From Gammaproteobacteria bacterium (GTDB taxonomy: Bacteria > Pseudomonadota > Gammaproteobacteria > Xanthomonadales > SZUA-36), in assembly GCA_024279945.1 (NCBI GenBank), contig JAJRRA010000072.1, positions 62,001 to 126,000 on the forward strand: a stretch of DNA of 64,000 nt, read 5' to 3'. The translations under genes were made by a program, and so were the position numbers. The notes under the pieces are model-generated. The model made no database searches, had not been told where the DNA came from, and saw only the letters and a list, made by a program, of their open reading frames with translations. Below, in pieces: positions 54,678-62,696 of this stretch (position 1 is its first letter; each line of letters starts with the position of its first letter).

Positions 54678-54891
54678 TTGTTGTCATTCCTGATCCCGCC
54701 CTCTTCCGAATAAACAAACCCATTCAGAATAAAGTGACCCACCCCCGTTCTGGGATCAGTCACAACGCTCCATGTTTGAGGCGGAAATTTGTTTCCCCTA
54801 CGTTGATTATGTTAAATCTTTCTACTGCTGTTGTCAGTGACGCTGATCGTGCGGTTCAAGCCATTCATCGGATCGGCGTTCAAATGTTGTG

Positions 54892-54927
54892 CCGAAAAAA
54901 AACCCCCGCAGTCAATACGGGGGTTTT
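54892..54927 (-). terminator. Intrinsic terminator of pilA
   Basis: On the minus strand AAAACCCCC and GGGGGTTTT form a 9-bp stem over an 11-nt loop, followed by an eight-T run (54901-54894). It sits 35 bp after the pilA stop. Strong pilin expression with termination before the second pilin is implied. Confidence 0.85.
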
Positions 54928-54961
54928 CATTACAACTGGTAAGCTGTTTCGAACAGCAAAA

Positions 54962-55402
54962 CTACGTGCCGCGGCAAGAAGCCGGAAGGTAACGCGCTTC
55001 ACTGGAACTTGTGCAGTCCCAACCGATGCGACCATCGTTTGCAGAAAAGTCACCCGTTAGTGTCATAGTTACAGCACTGGCTGCACCTGTATTCTGAGTA
55101 GTAATGAGAACGGTTGGAGCGGAGCAAGTACCACCTACTGCCACAGAGGCAACGTAGTTGCTTGCGGTAAAGTTGTATCCAACGGTCGTGTTGGTCGGTG
55201 TAATCGTAGGATCGGACTGGCAGCTTTCGGAAACTGCGAGCTTGGCGGCGGCAGCAACACTGAGACCTTCACCCACCTTGGTGCGAATGGTGTAGTCCTG
55301 GTAGGCCGGCAAAGCCAGAGCCACCAGAATAGCGATGATCGCGATAACGATCATCAGTTCGATTAATGTAAAACCTTTTGAAACGCGCTTCATGTTCTTC
55401 AT
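54962..55402 (-). CDS. pilA: Major type IV pilin PilA
   Basis: A 146-residue prepilin with a 10-residue leader ([10 protein letters not shown]) cut before Phe11; mature N-terminus [27 protein letters not shown] with Glu5. A globular domain with an internal Cys (SESC at about residue 62 and GGTC) and a C-terminal disulfide loop [17 protein letters not shown] sigma-54 promoter lies about 80 bp upstream and PilR/PilS are encoded next to it, matching PilRS control of pilA in Pseudomonas. Short leader, strong promoter and terminator argue that this one is the main subunit. Confidence 0.95.
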   Translation of the reverse strand: MKNMKRVSKGFTLIELMIVIAIIAILVALALPAYQDYTIRTKVGEGLSVAAAAKLAVSESCQSDPTITPTNTTVGYNFTASNYVASVAVGGTCSAPTVLITTQNTGAASAVTMTLTGDFSANDGRIGWDCTSSSEARYLPASCRGT

Positions 55403-55482
55403 AAGTTATACCCTCCTGGTATGTCATGGACCTTTATGATCCAGTCTAAATGTCCCTATCGAATCGGGATGCATGATTATAA

Positions 55483-55498
55483 TGCAAATATGATGCCA
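55483..55498 (-). promoter_or_regulatory. Sigma-54 (RpoN) promoter of pilA
   Basis: On the minus strand TGGCATCATATTTGCA matches the -24/-12 consensus TGGCAC-N5-TTGC with exact spacing; one base of the -24 box differs (T for C). The start is predicted near 55472, giving a leader of about 70 nt. Confidence 0.8.
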
Positions 55499-55571
55499 CA
55501 TTATAATAACGTTAAATAACAACAATATATAATATTGTTACAGTCTTAAGAGATATTATTCTGCCAAGTAG

Positions 55572-55597
55572 TGTCACTAAGTGACAAAAACTGTCAC
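55572..55597. promoter_or_regulatory. Candidate PilR binding sites upstream of pilA
   Basis: TGTCAC occurs at 55572-55577 and 55592-55597, and its complement GTGACA at 55581-55586. These sit 100-125 bp upstream of the predicted pilA start. Pseudomonas PilR sites contain TGTC-type cores, so this cluster is a good candidate enhancer for the PilR encoded nearby. Confidence 0.55.
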
Positions 55598-55690
55598 TTC
55601 GACTGTGCGGTTTTTGCAACACAGTGGCAGTTTTTTACGCTTGAAAGCTGTTGTTTGAATTTGCTGCTGACATTTGCTGCCCGACCCTGC

Positions 55691-57247
55691 CTACAGGGAA
55701 CAAACTTTGGCGGTCTGCCAGAACCGGGGGCGGGCAGACTCGATGGATGGCAGTTGTTTTTGATAGACCTGCATGTTTTTCAGTTCATGGATTGCGAATG
55801 GCGTTAGCAACAGGGTGGCGACAAGCGACAGGATCAGGGTTGCCGTGCCCGCTTGACTCATCCGGAGTTCGGGGCGAGTACCTGCCAGGGCGGGTTTCGA
55901 TTGACTGCCTGCACTAAACGTTCCGAGCAGCCAACCACAGACCAGCACCGCCGTCATCTGGCTGGCCGGCATGATTAACAAACCGCTCAAGCCGGTGTGC
56001 AGGGCAGCCGACAGGACACTGATCGACAAAACGGCCTGGAGTTGACGCTTTGATGACAGGACATTGCCGTCGTCCAGGCGGAGAGCCTTGAACAGCACCA
56101 CCAATACTCCAAGCAACAGGCCGATGGCCAGAAGCACAGCCGGAATTCCCCACTCATTCAGCAGTTGTACGGCAAAATTGTGCGGATGTCCTTCGCGGCC
56201 AGTGGGTCCTTTACAGGCATAGTTCATTGGGCCGATTCCGAGTAGAGGATGTTGCGGGACCGGTTTCCATGCATCCCTCCACAGGGTGAACCGCCCGGAA
56301 GTGTTGAGCATGGGTCTGCCCAGTGACAGATCGTAGAAAGGACTGGCGGCTGAATCGCTGGCCGCAATCGATTGACGCGCAAATGTGGGGGTGGTCACCG
56401 GCTTAAATCCACTTTCTGGACCCAGGAACATGGAAGCGTAAATAATCACACCCAGCATAATTCCGGCAGATTGCCACTTGATAATCAGGCGGCGGGAGTC
56501 TGGAATAAAAATCAGGGCAAAGGTAAAAGCGAAGAGCAAGCTGAGCGCACTGCCGCGCGCACCGGTCATGAGAATGATGTACCAGTGCAAGCCGAGCACG
56601 GTCACACAGATGAATATGGCCAACCGGCTACGCGGAAAGAGCAGCGGCAGCGCCGCCAGCAAGGGTACCGTCCAGGTCTGCAATTGGTTGAAGAAGCGAG
56701 GATGTGCAAAATGAGCAAGCGCGAAGTCGTAACTGAATTGATAACCGGCGTTCCACGCCACGGCTACTCCAATTAACTCCTGCATACCGACGGACAAGCC
56801 GAGCAGGGCGAGAAGCGAGATTGCGAACTGATCGAAGCGTGTGCCGGTAAGTGAACGGCATGCTGCGACCAGCAGGGTCAGTACGAAGATCATTGCCAGT
56901 AAGTAAACATCGGCCAGTGAATAGGCCAGGGCGCGCCAAGAGTTTGCGTTGTACAGCGAAGAGATCACACCAAGCCCGAGGAAACCGACCACAGCCAGGC
57001 TGACCCAGCGTGGCAGTCGTCCGAGTTGGTTAAAAAAGGATTTTCTCAGATCCTGATCGAGCAGGCTGAGGATGAGTATGACCCCGAATATCAGGATTTC
57101 CAGAATGCGTTTTGCATCAAGGATGCTTTGTCCGGGAATCAGGTAACGGGTCGATGTCAGGATAAGGTAGATACCCAGAAGCAGGACAATCGCCAGGGCG
57201 CTATAGTTACTGCCCCGGTATTCGGGTGTGGTTGCTTTGTCAGTCAA
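55691..57247 (-). CDS. O-antigen ligase family membrane protein, candidate pilin glycosyltransferase
   Basis: A 518-residue protein with about twelve hydrophobic segments. The large periplasmic loop has the Wzy_C/WaaL pattern: GRFTLWRDAWKPVPQHPLLGIGP, then GHPHNFAVQLLNEWG containing the conserved His and Asn. This family includes WaaL ligases, Wzy polymerases, and pilin O-oligosaccharyltransferases (PglL, TfpO/PilO). Location between pilA and pilR, the place of tfpO-like genes in some pseudomonads, supports a pilin glycosylation role, an inference. Eight bp overlap with pilR. It begins 289 bp downstream of nothing else than pilR in transcription order. Confidence 0.8.
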   Translation of the reverse strand: MTDKATTPEYRGSNYSALAIVLLLGIYLILTSTRYLIPGQSILDAKRILEILIFGVILILSLLDQDLRKSFFNQLGRLPRWVSLAVVGFLGLGVISSLYNANSWRALAYSLADVYLLAMIFVLTLLVAACRSLTGTRFDQFAISLLALLGLSVGMQELIGVAVAWNAGYQFSYDFALAHFAHPRFFNQLQTWTVPLLAALPLLFPRSRLAIFICVTVLGLHWYIILMTGARGSALSLLFAFTFALIFIPDSRRLIIKWQSAGIMLGVIIYASMFLGPESGFKPVTTPTFARQSIAASDSAASPFYDLSLGRPMLNTSGRFTLWRDAWKPVPQHPLLGIGPMNYACKGPTGREGHPHNFAVQLLNEWGIPAVLLAIGLLLGVLVVLFKALRLDDGNVLSSKRQLQAVLSISVLSAALHTGLSGLLIMPASQMTAVLVCGWLLGTFSAGSQSKPALAGTRPELRMSQAGTATLILSLVATLLLTPFAIHELKNMQVYQKQLPSIESARPRFWQTAKVCSL

Positions 57248-58625
57248 TCCCGAACTTCTTCAATTTGTAGCGGAATGAGCGGAAACTGATGCCAAGCTGC
57301 TCGGCGGCGCGGGTTTTGTTATATCGTGCTTTTTGCAGGGCATCTTCCAGCATTCTTTTCTCGATGTCTTCTATATAGGAGTCCAGTGACTGGTCGTCCG
57401 ACTTCGACTGGGCATCTGTTTGCGAATCGTGCACATCGACCTGTTCCAGCAGCAGGTCATCTTCCTCAATAACATCCCCCTCGCACAGAGTCACCGCCCG
57501 TTGAAGGATATTGATCAGTTCCCGAACGTTACCGGTATAGCGGTGCCGTTGCAGCGCCGCCATGGCTGCTGCTGAAATCCGGGGGGTTGATTGCCCCTCC
57601 CATTGTGCAGCGACTTCCTCAAGGAAACGTTCCGCCAGCGAGGGAATATCCTCCCGGAGTTCACTTAAGCTCGGCATATGTAGTTCGATGACGTTCAGGC
57701 GGAAATAAAGGTCATTACGGAATTTCCCACTTTCCACTAGTGGCTTCAGCGGTTTGTGAGTGGCGCTGAGGACACGCACATCCACGGCTACTTCCTGGCG
57801 TGCCCCGATCGGCATTACAGCCTTTTCCTGAATAACACGCAGTAACTTTACCTGCATGTGCAGAGGCAGGTCAGCCACTTCGTCCAGCATCAGCGTGCCG
57901 CCGTCTGCTGCCTGAAACAGGCCTTCCTTATCCGTAGCAGCACCGGTAAAACTGCCTTTCTTGTGACCGAAAAATTCACTCTCCATTAATTCGGTGGGTA
58001 TGGCGCCGCAGTTCACCGGTATGAAAGGCCCATCGGCCCGGGGTCCCAGTTCATGGATCAGCTTGGCCGCCAGTTCCTTACCCGCGCCGGAATCACCACT
58101 CACCAGGACGGGCGCCTGGCTGCGTGCCAGCTTGGCAATCATGGCTTTACATTGCTTGATGGCCGGAGAGTTACCGCTTAGCCTGTCGAGTATGGAATCC
58201 GGTGCCTTGCCGGGTTCTTTACCCTGCGGGGCCGGTTCGCTGGCTTCGTCACTGCGCAGCTTGAGCGCCGTATTCACCAGTTTGCGTAGCACCGCCAGAT
58301 CAACCGGTTTGGAGACAAAATCAAATGCACCCATCTTCAGAGCGTGGACGGCATCTTCAATTTTTCCATGCGCAGTGATCACCGCTGTTGGGAGGTTGGG
58401 AAACTGACTGGAAATCTCTTCCACCAGATCGAGGCCGTTGCCATCCGGTAAACGCATGTCGGTAAGACAAAAGCTGAAACTCTGATCCCGCAGGGCCTGC
58501 CTGGCCGCGGTGAGGTCTTCAGCGGTGGTGACGTCCAGCCCCATCCGACTGAGTGTCAGGTCGAGCAGTTCACGGATATCGGGCTCATCATCGATAACCA
58601 ATACTCGCTGAGTGTTCTGAATCAT
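57240..58625 (-). CDS. pilR: Sigma-54-dependent response regulator PilR
   Basis: An NtrC-family activator of 461 residues. Receiver domain (residues 5-120) with VIDDEPDIRELLDL and the phospho-acceptor Asp in LTDMRLPDG; AAA+ domain (about 155-385) with GDSGAGKELAAKLIH and the sigma-54 contact loop GSFTGA (Ser in place of the usual Ala); a Fis-type helix-turn-helix at the C-terminus (KTRAAEQLGISFRSFRYKL). It should activate pilA through the sigma-54 promoter found 1.8 kb downstream. PilS, its kinase, is encoded 83 bp upstream. Confidence 0.94.
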   Translation of the reverse strand: MIQNTQRVLVIDDEPDIRELLDLTLSRMGLDVTTAEDLTAARQALRDQSFSFCLTDMRLPDGNGLDLVEEISSQFPNLPTAVITAHGKIEDAVHALKMGAFDFVSKPVDLAVLRKLVNTALKLRSDEASEPAPQGKEPGKAPDSILDRLSGNSPAIKQCKAMIAKLARSQAPVLVSGDSGAGKELAAKLIHELGPRADGPFIPVNCGAIPTELMESEFFGHKKGSFTGAATDKEGLFQAADGGTLMLDEVADLPLHMQVKLLRVIQEKAVMPIGARQEVAVDVRVLSATHKPLKPLVESGKFRNDLYFRLNVIELHMPSLSELREDIPSLAERFLEEVAAQWEGQSTPRISAAAMAALQRHRYTGNVRELINILQRAVTLCEGDVIEEDDLLLEQVDVHDSQTDAQSKSDDQSLDSYIEDIEKRMLEDALQKARYNKTRAAEQLGISFRSFRYKLKKFGID

Positions 58626-58708
58626 GTTGATTCCTGTGCCGTTTGTCGATACATCTGTTTGTTTTAATCAGAGCTGGTCAATACTTATCAGACCCCAGGA
58701 TATTATGA

Positions 58709-60349
58709 CTATCCCACGGGTGCCTTAGCTGTTGTATTTGGGCTCCCTCGCGCCAAAGCCAGACGGATATGAAATCGAGCACCCTGCCCGGGTTCAGAGT
58801 CTACCGTAAGTTCGGCCTGGTTTGCTTCACAAAGTTGACGGGCAATGTACAATCCAAGGCCTGATCCCTCTTTCCTGGTGGTGAAAAAAGGCTCAAAAAT
58901 TTTATCCAGTTGCACTTGACTGATACCCGGACCATTATCGGCAATGGTGATGATGCAAAATCCGGATTCTTCATCCCGGGTCAGGATTAACTGGACTTCG
59001 GGGATGGATTTGTCCTTGCTGGCATGATCCACGGCATTGTCCAACAGCTTCCACAGGCACTGGTTCAGTTGGCTCTTATCGTACAGGATCAGGGTTTCCG
59101 CAGGATCGATCTGCGCTCTGAAATCAAGCTCATGGTTGACCTGGGAGGCCCGGAATTCATTGGCAAATTCAAGCAGGAACGTTTGTAGCGGCACCAGTTC
59201 CGGGCGGGAATGTTCTCGGCGGGACAACTGGAGAATGTTCTCTACAATGCCGTTCATGCGCTTTGCATGGTTTTGAATAATATTTACCAGTCGCATTTCC
59301 GACAGGCGGATCTGGGGTGATTCTTCCAGTAACTGGGCAGCATGGTTGAGCGCAGCCAGCGGATTGCGGATTTCATGGGCAATACTGCCGGATAGCTTTG
59401 CCAGGGTGTTGACGGACAATTCCACCGCCCTTCTGGCAACCACGTTATTGTCGCTGAGAAAAATCAGGGCGCCAAATTCGGGATCACCAGGCAAGGCAAC
59501 AAAACTCGGCAGTACCTGGGCCTGGCTGGGTTCCAGCAGTACCGGTTTCTGATCGGCGTAAAGATCTTTTTTCCAGTGGATGAGCGCCTGATCCAGCCTC
59601 GGCGACAGTGTATCCAATTGACGCTGACGAACCGATGGACTGCCCATCAGGAACCAGGCTGCTTCATTCATCACACGGATCATGTGATCGTGATCTACCG
59701 CGATCACGCCGGTTCGCATTCGCCGGATAATCAATTCGTTGACCTGTTCCAGTTCGGAAAGTGTCGCCCGGTGTTTCTGTGCGATCAGTCGGTAGTCCCT
59801 GCCCCAGTAGGCCAGTTGATTGGCCATGACCGCCGATACCATGGCGGTGACGCCGTACAGGCTAGCTTGCAGCATGGACTCCGTTATCGTGTTGTCAGGG
59901 TAGTAATTCCATAAGGCGCCAAAGATCATGGTGAGACTGGCGATTGAAGCCAGCAGCAGGGCAATTCTCAGGGGCAGTAAGACGGCAGCAACCGCGCTGG
60001 TAAATACCAGCAAGATGCCGATACCACCCTCTAAAGAACCAAAAGCCAGAGCCAGAGCAGAAAGGACAAAGATGTCAGTCGTCAGCGAGTATGTGGCCAG
60101 CTTGAAAAAATTGGTATTCCTGCGCCGGGCACTGAAAAGATGGTAGGCGGCGAACAACATATAGAAAATCAGCACGGCGCTGGCGGCCGACTGCCGACTG
60201 CCTGATTCACTGTTGTCCATTAACTGGGCAAAGTGAGCGAAGCCCAGCAGCATCGCAATGATCATGCGATAAATATTCAGATAGTTAACTACCCTGCTCG
60301 TCAGTGATGACGACAATGGGTATGCAGTGAAATCATCCGGTCTTTTCAT
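58709..60349 (-). CDS. pilS: Sensor histidine kinase PilS
   Basis: The partner kinase of PilR. About six transmembrane helices in the first 200 residues (for example NIYRMIIAMLLGFAHFAQL), a PAS-like segment, a His box SIAHEIRNPLAALNHAAQLL, and the ATPase domain with NAVDHASK (N box), ADNGPGISQ (G1), FEPFFTTR (F) and GSGLGLYIA (G2). ATG60349 gives 546 residues, near the size of Pseudomonas PilS (about 530). A longer frame upstream lacks family features. In P. aeruginosa PilS senses pilin in the membrane. Divergent from sucC. Confidence 0.93.
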   Translation of the reverse strand: MKRPDDFTAYPLSSSLTSRVVNYLNIYRMIIAMLLGFAHFAQLMDNSESGSRQSAASAVLIFYMLFAAYHLFSARRRNTNFFKLATYSLTTDIFVLSALALAFGSLEGGIGILLVFTSAVAAVLLPLRIALLLASIASLTMIFGALWNYYPDNTITESMLQASLYGVTAMVSAVMANQLAYWGRDYRLIAQKHRATLSELEQVNELIIRRMRTGVIAVDHDHMIRVMNEAAWFLMGSPSVRQRQLDTLSPRLDQALIHWKKDLYADQKPVLLEPSQAQVLPSFVALPGDPEFGALIFLSDNNVVARRAVELSVNTLAKLSGSIAHEIRNPLAALNHAAQLLEESPQIRLSEMRLVNIIQNHAKRMNGIVENILQLSRREHSRPELVPLQTFLLEFANEFRASQVNHELDFRAQIDPAETLILYDKSQLNQCLWKLLDNAVDHASKDKSIPEVQLILTRDEESGFCIITIADNGPGISQVQLDKIFEPFFTTRKEGSGLGLYIARQLCEANQAELTVDSEPGQGARFHIRLALARGSPNTTAKAPVG

Positions 60350-60549
60350 TGAAAAATAACTTGCCAGAGCCCGCAAACAGACCCTGGGAAGCAAACCCTT
60401 TCCCTGTGCTGTCTGACATGGATTAGATACCTTGCAGCAGTATAGCATCCAGTGAAGGTGTCTCATTAAGTAAACACCGAAATGTCTTTGATTTTGTCAC
60501 GGATTCGGGAGAAAATACGCCTTGTTACCAGAATCCCGATACCCGTCCC

Positions 60550-60575
60550 GGCTCAGGTGTAAAAACCCCTGAGCC
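60550..60575 (+). promoter_or_regulatory. Hairpin in the sucC leader
   Basis: GGCTCAGG (60550-60557) and CCTGAGCC (60568-60575) form an 8-bp perfect stem over a 10-nt A-rich loop. It ends 7 nt before the GAGGA ribosome site of sucC. It could be the end of an upstream transcript or a structure that modulates sucC translation. Confidence 0.45.
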
Positions 60576-60592
60576 CACAGTGAGGAACAAAC

Positions 60593-61753
60593 ATGAATTT
60601 TCATGAATACCAGGCGAAGGAACTGTTCGCTGAATACGGAATACCGGTACCTGCCGGCATCGTTGCAAATACACCCCTGGCTGCAGTCGAAGCCGCGCGT
60701 GAGTTGGGCGGGAACATGTGGGTAGTCAAGGCCCAGGTTCACGCCGGAGGACGTGGCAAGGCGGGCGGTGTGAAACTGGTACATAGCCTGGATGAGGTCC
60801 GGGCAGAGACTGAACGCATGCTTGAGCTGAAAATCAGTACCTACCAGACCGCTGGGTTGGAGTTGCCCGTCGACAACGTGCTGATTGCTGAGGCATCGGA
60901 TATTGAGAGCGAATTGTACCTGTCTGCCCTGGTGGATCGAGTCAACCGTTGTATCACGTTCATGGGCTCGGCAGCAGGAGGCGTTGATATCGAGCAAGTG
61001 GCGGCAACAACACCTGAAAAAATCTTCACCATCAAAGTTGATAACACGGCCGGCCTGCAGCCGTTCCAGTCGCGTCAAATGGGTTTCGGCATGGGGCTTT
61101 CCGCGATCCAGGTTCGTCAGTTGGGCACCATCATGTCCGGTATGTACCGACTCTTTTGCGACAAGGATCTGAGTATCATCGAGATCAACCCGCTGATCAT
61201 CGACAAGCAGCAAAACCTGCTGGCGCTGGACGCCAAAATCAACGCGGATGATAACGCCCTGTTCCGGCACAAGGATCTGGCGGCCATGCGTGATGAAGCC
61301 CAGGAGGATCCGACCGAGGTGGCGGCCAGCAAGCATGACCTCAATTACATCACACTGGACGGCAACATTGCCTGCATGGTGAATGGTGCAGGCCTGGCCA
61401 TGGCGACCATGGATGTGATCAAGCTGAACGGTGGCGATCCCGCCAATTTTCTGGATGTGGGCGGTGGTTCAGACGCCGAGCGGGTCAGCGAAGCATTCAA
61501 GCTGATCCTTGCCAGCGACCAGGTGGAGGCCATACTGGTCAATATATTTGGGGGTATCGTACGTTGCGATGAAATTGCCCAGGGTATTATCCAGGCCGTC
61601 CGTGAAGTGAGCGTGGACGTTCCCGTGGTGGTTCGGCTGGAAGGCACCAACGTTGAGAAAGGCAGGCAGTTGTTGGGCGAAAGTGGCCTGTCCATTATCT
61701 CTGCGACTGATTTGAATGATGCGGCCAAGAAAGTCGTTGCAGCAGCGGCATAG
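60593..61753 (+). CDS. sucC: Succinyl-CoA synthetase beta subunit
   Basis: ADP-forming TCA-cycle enzyme making succinate and ATP (or GTP) from succinyl-CoA. The ATP-grasp domain is clear: [48 protein letters not shown]-terminal [19 protein letters not shown] and [17 protein letters not shown]-type block (here [14 protein letters not shown]). 386 residues. GAGGA six bases before ATG60593. It is coupled to sucD 16 bp later. It is separated from sucAB, which are not in the window. Confidence 0.97.
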   Translation: MNFHEYQAKELFAEYGIPVPAGIVANTPLAAVEAARELGGNMWVVKAQVHAGGRGKAGGVKLVHSLDEVRAETERMLELKISTYQTAGLELPVDNVLIAEASDIESELYLSALVDRVNRCITFMGSAAGGVDIEQVAATTPEKIFTIKVDNTAGLQPFQSRQMGFGMGLSAIQVRQLGTIMSGMYRLFCDKDLSIIEINPLIIDKQQNLLALDAKINADDNALFRHKDLAAMRDEAQEDPTEVAASKHDLNYITLDGNIACMVNGAGLAMATMDVIKLNGGDPANFLDVGGGSDAERVSEAFKLILASDQVEAILVNIFGGIVRCDEIAQGIIQAVREVSVDVPVVVRLEGTNVEKGRQLLGESGLSIISATDLNDAAKKVVAAAA

Positions 61754-61769
61754 GGAACGGAGAAAAATA

Positions 61770-62642
61770 ATGAGTGTATTGATTGATAGCAACACGAAAG
61801 TCATTTGCCAGGGGTTCACTGGAAACCAGGGTACTTTTCATTCCCGCCAGGCGCTGGAATATGGCACCCGCATGGTGGGTGGCGTCACTCCCGGAAAAGG
61901 TGGCCAGGAGCACCTTGGTCTGCCGGTATTTAACACGGTGGTTGACGCCGTGGCTGAGACCGGTGCCGCGGCGAGTGTTATTTATGTACCGCCGGCCTAT
62001 GCTGCGGATGCGATTCTGGAAGCAGTGGACGCGGGTATAAAGGTGATCGTCGCCATCACCGAAGGTGTTCCTGTTCAGGACATGATCACGGTGAAGGCAG
62101 TGGTGGATGACAGACCGGACACCTGGCTGATTGGCCCCAATTGCCCGGGCATTATCACCCCTGAAGAATGCAAGATCGGTATCATGCCCGGTCAGATTCA
62201 CAGTAAGGGCCGTGTGGGTGTGGTATCACGATCGGGCACTCTGACTTACGAGGCAGTTTACCAGACAACTCTGGCCGGGCTTGGCCAGTCGAGTTGTATC
62301 GGTATTGGTGGTGACCCGATTCAGGGCATGAATTTTGTCGATTGCCTGCGCCTGTTCCAGGATGACCCTGAAACGGAAGGCATCATCATGGTGGGTGAAA
62401 TTGGTGGTTCCGCGGAGGAAGATGCCGCTGAATTCATTGCCGACCATGTGACCAAACCCGTGGCGGCCTACATCGCCGGTGTCACGGCACCTGCGGGCAA
62501 GCGGATGGGCCATGCGGGCGCTATTATCGCCGGTGGGAAGGGTACTGCTGAGGCCAAATTCACGGCGCTGGAAGCGGCGGGAGTCACTACCGTACGTTCA
62601 CCGGCAGACCTGGGCAGTGCGATCTTCGAGCGTTTGCAGTAA
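61770..62642 (+). CDS. sucD: Succinyl-CoA synthetase alpha subunit
   Basis: Partner of SucC, carrying the CoA-binding domain and the phosphohistidine. [49 protein letters not shown], and [20 protein letters not shown], in which GHAGAI holds the active-site His. ATG61770 gives 290 residues, the standard length. A GGAGAAAAA stretch precedes the start. Confidence 0.97.
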   Translation: MSVLIDSNTKVICQGFTGNQGTFHSRQALEYGTRMVGGVTPGKGGQEHLGLPVFNTVVDAVAETGAAASVIYVPPAYAADAILEAVDAGIKVIVAITEGVPVQDMITVKAVVDDRPDTWLIGPNCPGIITPEECKIGIMPGQIHSKGRVGVVSRSGTLTYEAVYQTTLAGLGQSSCIGIGGDPIQGMNFVDCLRLFQDDPETEGIIMVGEIGGSAEEDAAEFIADHVTKPVAAYIAGVTAPAGKRMGHAGAIIAGGKGTAEAKFTALEAAGVTTVRSPADLGSAIFERLQ

Positions 62643-62696
62643 TAGGATCCGGGCCTGTCAGCACGCGCCAGGCCCGGATAGTGTCCTGATTCCCCC

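Noticed and set aside
54734-55060. Plus-strand frame between and over the pilins
   Set aside because: It runs across the pilA terminator and the pilA 3' end, and the product has no similarity to known proteins.
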